From IMG/VR virus record IMGVR_UViG_3300037840_000392, positions 1-33,353 of that record: a stretch of 33,353 nucleotides of DNA; one strand, 5' to 3'. Position numbers and translations under genes: made by a program. The stretch comes from a virus. Within the stretch, counting starts at the first letter, position 1; every line of letters starts with the position of its first letter. The notes below the pieces were generated by a model. The model saw nothing but the letters and a program-made list of their open reading frames with translations, did no database searches and was not told the origin of the DNA. Positions 29,655 to 33,353 of this stretch are shown one piece after another.

Positions 29655-29773
29655 AAGGTGATACCGTAAAGGGATTTCACCTTCAACCTCTCTTGTTACT
29701 CTATGACAAGATTTATTCATTAATAGTCATTGGCTTGGCATTAACTATTTACTTTACATCCACATCCGCCAAG
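29655..29773 (-). ncRNA. Candidate structured leader RNA of rtcB, with pseudoknot
   Basis: The 227 bases between the 58-aa gene and rtcB (29639-29865) hold no ORF. On the minus strand CTTGGC (29773-29768) can pair with GCCAAG (29739-29734) and AATAGT (29749-29744) with ACTATT (29727-29722). These pairs interleave as in an H-type pseudoknot. Two hairpins follow: TCTTGT/ACAAGA (29711-29706 with 29696-29691) and AAGGTGA/TCACCTT (29683-29677 with 29661-29655), the latter 17 nt before the rtcB start. It could be a riboswitch-like leader, a processed RNA or a relic intron; I recognise no known family. Confidence 0.5.
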
Positions 29774-29865
29774 TCATGTCAGTGTTGTCTCATAGATTTC
29801 GCCTAATGGCACAATAAGAGGCTCTTCGATCAATATTTATATATTGTCTTTTTGAGCTTCCGGTA

Positions 29866-30042
29866 TCATAAATTTTTAATATCTATTAATTCATCGGATT
29901 GCTGATTGACTATATCAATAACTAACTTTTCAATAGTTTCCCTAGAATATATTGGTCCAAAATCTCGCCAATTCATCTGTAGTTGTGAAAACCATTTAGC
30001 CAAGTCAACCAATACAAGTAATTGTTTTTCAGTTATTTTCAT
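29866..30042 (-). CDS. Small hypothetical protein (58 aa)
   Basis: The short ORF on the minus strand encodes 58 residues (MKITEKQLLVLVDLAKWFSQ, then MNWRDFGPIYSRETIEKLV). It lies between the SSB-like gene and the rtcB leader. No clear ribosome site is seen, so confidence is moderate. The helical sequence shows no known motif. Confidence 0.55.
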   Translation of the reverse strand: MKITEKQLLVLVDLAKWFSQLQMNWRDFGPIYSRETIEKLVIDIVNQQSDELIDIKNL

Positions 30043-30068
30043 AATTCATTTATCGTATATAGTAGGAA

Positions 30069-30551
30069 TTAAAATGGTATATCATGATCAAATAAATCAT
30101 TTTCATGTGTAAAGCTTTCTTTTGTTTTTGAAACAGGAGCATGATTAACAGATTTATTTACAATATAATCTTGAACAGCATTCTTATCAGGATAATTTCC
30201 ACCGCCCTCTTTTGGCTGGCCTTTTTGTAAAATAATATAAGCCATCCCCATTTTACCTATACAATCTTCTGCTTCAAATGATCCCGATAAATATTCTTTA
30301 TCTAATCCTACGCTATCGCAAAAATGTTTTATTTTATACAACATATTTTTTGTACTGACAAGATAATCAAATATAATTCTTACTCCACCATTTGTTCTTT
30401 CCCATATCTTTAATTGCAGCTCAATCATTGGATTGCCGGATTTGGAAGTTTTTTGTGTGGCTTTTGTTACTTCAAAAGAATACTCACCTTCTTCCATGAA
30501 GTTTAAAGCTTTTATTTGTTCTTCACTCATTGGTTCAAATGCAAAACTCAT
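30069..30551 (-). CDS. SSB-like protein, DUF669 family
   Basis: The 160-aa protein matches the DUF669 pattern: EGEYSFEVTKATQKTSKSGN, PMIELQLKIWER, then RIIFDYLVST. It ends in LFDHDIPF, almost identical to the acidic tip DDDIPF by which bacterial SSB recruits replication and repair partners. Single-strand DNA binding with partner docking is likely. It overlaps the Sak4-type ATPase stop by ATGA, an arrangement typical of phage Sak4-SSB pairs, where SSB stimulates annealing. The tail and context are strong; activity is inferred. Confidence 0.82.
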   Translation of the reverse strand: MSFAFEPMSEEQIKALNFMEEGEYSFEVTKATQKTSKSGNPMIELQLKIWERTNGGVRIIFDYLVSTKNMLYKIKHFCDSVGLDKEYLSGSFEAEDCIGKMGMAYIILQKGQPKEGGGNYPDKNAVQDYIVNKSVNHAPVSKTKESFTHENDLFDHDIPF

Positions 30552-31423
30552 GCTGCCTCTCCCTGTATTTTATTTTGTAACTGTACAATTACTTTATTAA
30601 TATATTCTCTGTTCATTTCTTCCAAAGTAACGCATTTAGCATTAGTCAATACTTTATTGACTCGCTCTTCAGAAATATTTAGTAATGCGGTTAAACGATT
30701 AAATTCCACTATTTGTTCTTTAGTTGCAAGTTCTTCTGTTTTTGCTTCACGTTTAAATATTCCTTCACCAAATAAATTTTTAATCACTTCATAGCTTTCT
30801 TCAAAGTCTAATGAATCACCAGTTTTCATTTCAGTATATCTAGACTTTTTAATGAATAACTTTCTCTTATTGCCAAACATCTTTAGATTCCACACACTTC
30901 CCAATGAATAAGCCATTTTGTCTGTTATATCATAAGTTTTTTCAACTTCAACATTTTTCTCATATTTTGTCTTTTCATGTGCGGTAACTAAAACATTCAT
31001 ATCAAGGCGAGATAATAATATTCCTAATTGAAATGTCATGCGTTTAGCCTTTGCAAGGTTAGCGCCAAATTCTGTACCTTCATTATCCTTTTTTTTACCT
31101 AATCGATCAGCTTCTATTTGAGATAACCAACCATATGGAAATGATATTGAATCAATCACAAGAGTTTTATAAGTATGTTTCGTGGATATAAGACTTTTAA
31201 CTTCTTCTATGATTTCACTTAATTCGGTTAAATAAACCAAATCTCCGCCATTATCTCTAATCATTTTTACAAATTGCGGATGGTCTTCTAAACCTTCAGT
31301 ATCAATGTAATAAGTATCAGGAAAGCTACAACACATATGCGTCTTTCCAGACCCCTCACTCGCAAACACTAAAGCTTTTAATCTGGGCTCTCTAACTTCT
31401 GGTTTCTTTGCACGTAACGCCAT
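30548..31423 (-). CDS. Sak4-type single-strand annealing ATPase
   Basis: The 291-aa protein has a RecA-like core: Walker A ASEGSGKT at 21-28, YYIDTEGLE after it (E44), Walker B TLVIDSIS with D91, and a sensor-like VLVTAHEKTKYE at about 143-154. This is the AAA_24/Sak4 pattern: a minimal RecA-core annealase that works with SSB. Residues after 215 are a charged helical extension. It is directly upstream of the SSB-like gene. Recombination between genome ends or repair of packaging intermediates is the expected role. GAGGTGA precedes the ATG, within the end of the upstream microprotein gene. Confidence 0.85.
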   Translation of the reverse strand: MALRAKKPEVREPRLKALVFASEGSGKTHMCCSFPDTYYIDTEGLEDHPQFVKMIRDNGGDLVYLTELSEIIEEVKSLISTKHTYKTLVIDSISFPYGWLSQIEADRLGKKKDNEGTEFGANLAKAKRMTFQLGILLSRLDMNVLVTAHEKTKYEKNVEVEKTYDITDKMAYSLGSVWNLKMFGNKRKLFIKKSRYTEMKTGDSLDFEESYEVIKNLFGEGIFKREAKTEELATKEQIVEFNRLTALLNISEERVNKVLTNAKCVTLEEMNREYINKVIVQLQNKIQGEAA

Positions 31424-31431
31424 ATATCACC

Positions 31432-31560
31432 TCAAATATTAGTAATCTCAATCCAACAAACATAACTTGTTATAAAAAAAACAATCAGTAATGCAAAACA
31501 AACAAAAACATCCACAACATGAAATGATTTATTTACTTCCTTTGCGCATAATCTTTCCAT
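31432..31560 (-). CDS. Single-pass membrane microprotein (42 aa)
   Basis: The short ORF encodes 42 residues: a short polar N-terminus (MERLCAKEVNKSF) and then one hydrophobic helix (VDVFVCFALLIVFFITSYVC). It starts 1 nt after the preceding stop and its end overlaps the ribosome site of the Sak4 gene. An inner-membrane location is inferred; function is unknown. Confidence 0.6.
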   Translation of the reverse strand: MERLCAKEVNKSFHVVDVFVCFALLIVFFITSYVCWIEITNI

Positions 31561-31893
31561 TTAATCATCCTCCAATATATCCAATGTATAATTAAAAATT
31601 TCTTCCATCGTTGAATCGTAATAATCCATTGCATTAGTTTTTATTGTATCGAAAAGTGTATTTACGTCGGCTTCGCCTCGTAATGTTTTCTTCAATAAAT
31701 TAATTGTTTGATCAGAATGTTTAGCATCGGTTATGCAACAGAACTCATCATGTTTGAATGTATCTATCAGATAGGAAACTAATTCTTGCTTGTCACCAAT
31801 AGATAAATCTTTGTAATCTCTATAGCCGTAACTGCATATGAGGGATTTGGTGAACTTTAAAACATCAGATGTCTTATAAGAAGTATGTATCAT
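31561..31893 (-). CDS. Hypothetical protein (110 aa)
   Basis: The start at 31893 is chosen because AAAGGA lies about 10 nt upstream and the zinc microprotein stops just before it; a longer frame to 31968 would overlap that gene. The 110-aa product is helical and charged (MIHTSYKTSDVLKFTKSLIC, then IGDKQELVSYLIDTFKHDEF, ending TMEEIFNYTLDILEDD). No motif is recognised. It lies at the head of the recombination genes. Confidence 0.65.
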   Translation of the reverse strand: MIHTSYKTSDVLKFTKSLICSYGYRDYKDLSIGDKQELVSYLIDTFKHDEFCCITDAKHSDQTINLLKKTLRGEADVNTLFDTIKTNAMDYYDSTMEEIFNYTLDILEDD

Positions 31894-31894
31894 T

Positions 31895-32023
31895 TTAGTC
31901 ATTCCTTTGACAATTTGAATTGTTCTCATGAACAACTTCACACATTGGGCAATATATTTCGTCTTCAACTAATAAAGAATATTGCTTATTTATAAATAAT
32001 TGATGTAACATATTTATGTTCAT
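31895..32023 (-). CDS. Zinc-binding microprotein (42 aa)
   Basis: The short ORF encodes 42 residues with one possible zinc site: EIYCPMCEVVHENNSNC, a C-x2-C...H...C pattern. AAGGAG lies 8 nt before the ATG, within a hairpin (AAACT/AGTTT). The stop is 1 nt before the next start. Function unknown. Confidence 0.62.
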   Translation of the reverse strand: MNINMLHQLFINKQYSLLVEDEIYCPMCEVVHENNSNCQRND

Positions 32024-32025
32024 AT

Positions 32026-32041
32026 AAACTCCTTGAAGTTT
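32026..32041 (-). promoter_or_regulatory. Hairpin around Shine-Dalgarno, minus strand
   Basis: On the minus strand AAACT (32041-32037) pairs with AGTTT (32030-32026), with loop TCAAGG; the site AAGGAG straddles loop and stem. It resembles the plus-strand hairpins, but part of the site is paired. Confidence 0.35.
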
Positions 32042-32051
32042 TTTTATGACA

Positions 32052-32080
32052 GCCCCAACGATGCTTGAACATCTTGGGGC
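32052..32080. repeat. Intergenic stem-loop, terminator-like
   Basis: GCCCCAA (32052-32058) pairs with TTGGGGC (32074-32080) and GATG (32060-32063) with CATC (32070-32073), with one bulged C and a 6-base loop. It sits between two minus-strand genes. No T-run follows on the minus strand, so attenuation or RNA processing is as likely as termination. Confidence 0.65.
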
Positions 32081-32092
32081 AATCTGTTTAAG

Positions 32093-32326
32093 TTAATGTT
32101 TCATTATAAATCCCAATACCGACATAATTAATCCAGAACAAACAACCATCATTGTTCCCATTTTTATTAGTAATCTTAATTCTAAATCCTTTAAATCATT
32201 TTTTGTTGCCAATGTATTATCTATTAACTTTGCCATTTCCTCAGCTTGAAACTCTGCGTGCTTTCTTGGAATTCCTACGGCTTCAGCACTTTTTGTGTAT
32301 TTTAGTGTATCGAACAGTGCTGCCAT
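32093..32326 (-). CDS. Coiled-coil membrane protein, DUF1640-like (77 aa)
   Basis: The 77-aa protein has the order FDTLKYTKSAEAVGIPRKHA, a helical EFQAEEMAKLIDNTLATKND with LKDLELRLLIKMG, then a C-terminal membrane helix (TMMVVCSGLIMSVLGFIM). This matches small bacterial and phage DUF1640-like (CCDC90-type) proteins. It would be anchored in the inner membrane with its coiled coil in the cytoplasm. Role in the phage is unknown. GGAGGG upstream lies within the end of the next gene. Confidence 0.72.
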   Translation of the reverse strand: MAALFDTLKYTKSAEAVGIPRKHAEFQAEEMAKLIDNTLATKNDLKDLELRLLIKMGTMMVVCSGLIMSVLGFIMKH

Positions 32327-32331
32327 ATTTT

Positions 32332-32454
32332 TTATCCCTCCAATGTGTTGAAATAAATAAAAATAAATCCAAATAAAAATATAGCTAGCAAAGGTGAAAA
32401 ACTAAAAATACCCAATCCTACTAAGAAAACTGTTGTATATGCTATAAATAGCAT
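32332..32454 (-). CDS. Hydrophobic microprotein (40 aa)
   Basis: The short ORF encodes 40 almost wholly hydrophobic residues (MLFIAYTTVFLVGLGIFSFS, then PLLAIFLFGFIFIYF), enough for two short or one long membrane helix. GAGGAG precedes the ATG by 8 nt. The downstream gene's ribosome site overlaps its stop. Function unknown; a small inner-membrane effector is possible. Confidence 0.55.
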   Translation of the reverse strand: MLFIAYTTVFLVGLGIFSFSPLLAIFLFGFIFIYFNTLEG

Positions 32455-32475
32455 TTATTTACTCCTCATTTTCTG

Positions 32476-32643
32476 TTATACATTTATCTCATCAAAAGTT
32501 TTTTTAGTTATACTTTTTTCTAAAATATCTTTTACATATTCTTGTAAACTTATTTCTTTTTGTATGGAAAGTATTTTTAATTTTTTCCAACAATCATTAG
32601 TTACACGTAATGAAATATTTTTTAAATCTTTTTCTCTTGTCAT
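32476..32643 (-). CDS. Ribbon-helix-helix protein 1 (55 aa)
   Basis: The short ORF encodes 55 residues with the ribbon-helix-helix order: a beta strand NISLRVTND, helix CWKKLKILSIQKE, turn, helix SLQEYVKDILEKS. Such dimers bind operator DNA through the strand and often repress their own gene. A perfect TTGACA/TATAAT promoter lies upstream, and an operator-like palindrome overlaps its -10. A second RHH gene lies just before. Likely an early regulator. Confidence 0.72.
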   Translation of the reverse strand: MTREKDLKNISLRVTNDCWKKLKILSIQKEISLQEYVKDILEKSITKKTFDEINV

Positions 32644-32684
32644 TTAATTGTTTCCTATAAAAACGTGTAAAGTTGACAACAACA

Positions 32685-32712
32685 ATTATACCAAGGTATC
32701 AATCATTGTCAA
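32685..32712 (-). promoter_or_regulatory. Consensus sigma70 promoter with embedded operator
   Basis: On the minus strand TTGACA (32712-32707) and TATAAT (32690-32685) are both perfect, with a 16-bp spacer. The palindrome ATACC-AA-GGTAT (32688-32699) overlaps the -10 and part of the spacer, a classic repressor position. The -35 lies in the last codons of the second RHH gene, so this promoter serves the downstream RHH gene and the rest of the minus-strand block. Confidence 0.75.
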
Positions 32713-32869
32713 CAGTGCTATTCATTTTTTTTTCATATTTTTTTCTGTGTGTTTCTAAACAATCTTTAATAATCTGCATCATGGACATTTCCTGCTCCGC
32801 TGCTAATTTCTTTAAAAAAATCCATGTGTCTTTTGGAATCCGTATGCTGAAAGCCTTTACTTGTTGCAT
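32699..32869 (-). CDS. Ribbon-helix-helix protein 2 (56 aa)
   Basis: The short ORF encodes 56 residues with an Arc-like RHH pattern: beta strand VKAFSIRIPKDTW, helix IFLKKLAAEQEM, turn SM, helix MQIIKDCLETHRKKYEKK. AAAGGA precedes the ATG. It is the first gene of the minus-strand block, next to the divergent control region. Its sequence differs from the RHH gene after it, so they are separate paralogues or unrelated members, perhaps binding the same sites. Confidence 0.75.
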   Translation of the reverse strand: MQQVKAFSIRIPKDTWIFLKKLAAEQEMSMMQIIKDCLETHRKKYEKKMNSTVDND

Positions 32870-32887
32870 GTTTATCGTCCTTTTTTA

Positions 32888-32916
32888 ATTATATATTGAT
32901 ATATACCAATGTATCA
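32888..32916 (-). promoter_or_regulatory. Second operator-like site and candidate minus-strand promoter
   Basis: TATACCAATGTATCA (32902-32916) matches the site at 32687-32701 in 14 of 15 bases, including the palindrome ATACCA-x-GTAT. A perfect TATAAT lies at 32893-32888 on the minus strand, with GTGATA (32917-32912) as a weak -35 at 18 bp. It would drive the first RHH gene under the same repressor. Confidence 0.6.
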
Positions 32917-32926
32917 CGTACGATGG

Positions 32927-32935
32927 TTTTCCACA
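32927..32935 (+). promoter_or_regulatory. DnaA-box-like nonamer
   Basis: TTTTCCACA fits the DnaA box pattern TTWTNCACA. It is a single copy in the divergent control region and may be chance in AT-rich sequence. Confidence 0.3.
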
Positions 32936-32963
32936 ACGTTATTAACTTATTTTGTGAATAAAA

Positions 32964-32981
32964 TATAGAAAGGATTCTATA
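32964..32981 (+). promoter_or_regulatory. Hairpin with Shine-Dalgarno in loop
   Basis: TATAGAA (32964-32970) pairs perfectly with TTCTATA (32975-32981) with tetraloop AGGA. ATG 32984 is 2 nt downstream. It precedes the first plus-strand gene. Confidence 0.65.
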
Positions 32982-32983
32982 AA

Positions 32984-33106
32984 ATGGATAAATTCAATCA
33001 ATACAGAGCGATAAAAAATCTCTTATTAAAATACGGGTTTAATTTCAAAATGCATAAAGATTATGAGAAGTTTATTAATGAATTAATAGAGATATTGGAT
33101 CTTTAA
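32984..33106 (+). CDS. Small hypothetical protein (40 aa)
   Basis: The short ORF encodes 40 helical residues (MDKFNQYRAIKNLLLKYGFN, then MHKDYEKFINELIEILDL). It is the first gene reading rightward from the divergent control region and leads into the RNase H-primase-helicase operon across the circular join. The hairpin-borne AGGA just before the ATG supports translation. No family is recognised. Confidence 0.62.
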   Translation: MDKFNQYRAIKNLLLKYGFNFKMHKDYEKFINELIEILDL

Positions 33107-33110
33107 AGGA

Positions 33111-33133
33111 TAGGGGGGATGCGACTCCCCCTA
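33111..33133. repeat. GC-rich hairpin between the 40-aa gene and RNase H
   Basis: TAGGGGG (33111-33117) pairs perfectly with CCCCCTA (33127-33133) with a 9-base loop; AAAGGAT flanks both sides. No T-run follows, so it may slow or protect transcripts rather than end them. From here to the RNase H start (about 85 nt) no gene is seen. Confidence 0.6.
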
Positions 33134-33217
33134 AAGGATTATTAACAATCAATCTGACTGAGCTATTATAGTAATCCAGCAAGGATTTGCAAGGGTTATG
33201 GGCTCAAAGGAATTATA

Positions 33218-33353
33218 AATGATAAAGGTATTTTTTGATGGCTCGTGCATTCCAAATCCAGGTGGTGTGATTAGTTATGGAGCAGTTATTAAACAACATG
33301 AAAAAATTATATACGAAATATCCAAAAAAATTAACATTCCTTCAATAAATTCT
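33218..33353. repeat. Terminal redundancy, right copy (matches 1-136)
   Basis: The last 136 bases repeat the first 136 with one mismatch (A at 33344 versus T at 127). The upstream sequence here (AAAGGA, then the ATG at 33219) supplies the true start context for the RNase H gene. Confidence 0.93.
33219..33353 (+). CDS. rnhA: RNase HI gene, 5' part (partial; same gene as 2-412)
   Basis: The first 45 codons of the RNase H gene recur here and run off the window end. This is the same gene seen across the circular join, not a second copy. It shows the ribosome site AAAGGA 8 nt before the ATG. The silent TCT/TCA difference is the only change from the left copy. Confidence 0.9.
   Translation, partial: MIKVFFDGSCIPNPGGVISYGAVIKQHEKIIYEISKKINIPSINS

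Noticed and set aside
29639-29865. Hammerhead or pistol ribozyme in the rtcB leader
   Set aside because: CGAAA and CTGACATGA-like stretches occur, but the order and the CUGAUGA core of a hammerhead are absent, as is the pistol layout.
31894-31968. Longer start for the 110-aa gene
   Set aside because: It would overlap the zinc microprotein; AAAGGA spacing fits ATG 31893.
32152-32376. Plus-strand ORF opposite the DUF1640-like gene
   Set aside because: It is a shadow of the minus-strand coding sequence, and the minus-strand genes there have good ribosome sites.
1-33353. Lysogeny module or CRISPR array
   Set aside because: No integrase, excisionase, CI-like repressor, att duplication or spaced repeat array was found; the TTAACC array is too short and too regular at 11 bp for CRISPR.

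Overview
The window is an essentially complete, AT-rich genome of a small tailed phage of Gram-negative bacteria with a P22-type (podovirus) virion module. Bases 1-136 recur at 33218-33353 with one mismatch, so this is a circular or terminally redundant genome of about 33,217 non-redundant bases, opened inside an RNase H gene. Portal, scaffold, coat, gp4-like and gp10-like proteins follow in the P22 order. No integrase, excisionase or CI-type repressor is visible. The host cannot be named from the sequence; the perfect sigma70-type promoter and the P22-like head module point to a proteobacterium.

Layout. All genes diverge from one control region at about 32870-32983 and converge on one two-way terminator at 26616-26639. 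Plus strand, read across the circular join: a 40-codon gene (32984), then RNase HI, Toprim primase and RepA-type helicase (2-2326). Next comes an array of TTAACC/GGTTAA sites with about 100 bp of dyad symmetry and an AT-rich flank, the likely replication origin (2416-2574). A VRR-NUC nuclease, a zinc microprotein, a T4-type lysozyme, a holin candidate and a WGR-like protein follow (2936-4549). Then TerS, small basic proteins, an orphan NrdR-type zinc ribbon and TerL (4625-7302), and an accessory cluster with a DnaJ-type zinc protein, a DUF2384-like protein and a Tad2/DUF2829-like candidate anti-Thoeris protein (7302-8707). After a candidate structured RNA (8715-8843) come the virion genes (8963-19707) and a modular tail-fibre cluster (19768-26410).

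Minus strand (32869 down to 26648): two ribbon-helix-helix proteins with near-identical operator sites, tiny membrane and zinc proteins, a Sak4-type recombinase with an SSB-like partner, an RtcB RNA ligase behind a possibly structured leader, several small unknown genes and a tRNA-Thr(CGU).

Most unusual signal. Many start codons are preceded by a short perfect hairpin whose loop is the Shine-Dalgarno sequence (AGGA, AAGG or AAGGAA) and whose 3' arm fills the spacer to the ATG. I count eleven clear plus-strand cases and at least two weaker minus-strand ones. The arms differ in sequence but keep pairing, including a C-G to T-A change between two otherwise identical hairpins (8943-8962 and 24086-24105). 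Other leads are the dyad-symmetric origin, the 129-nt RNA, the rtcB leader and the paired RHH operators. I could run no searches; family names rest on motif recognition.
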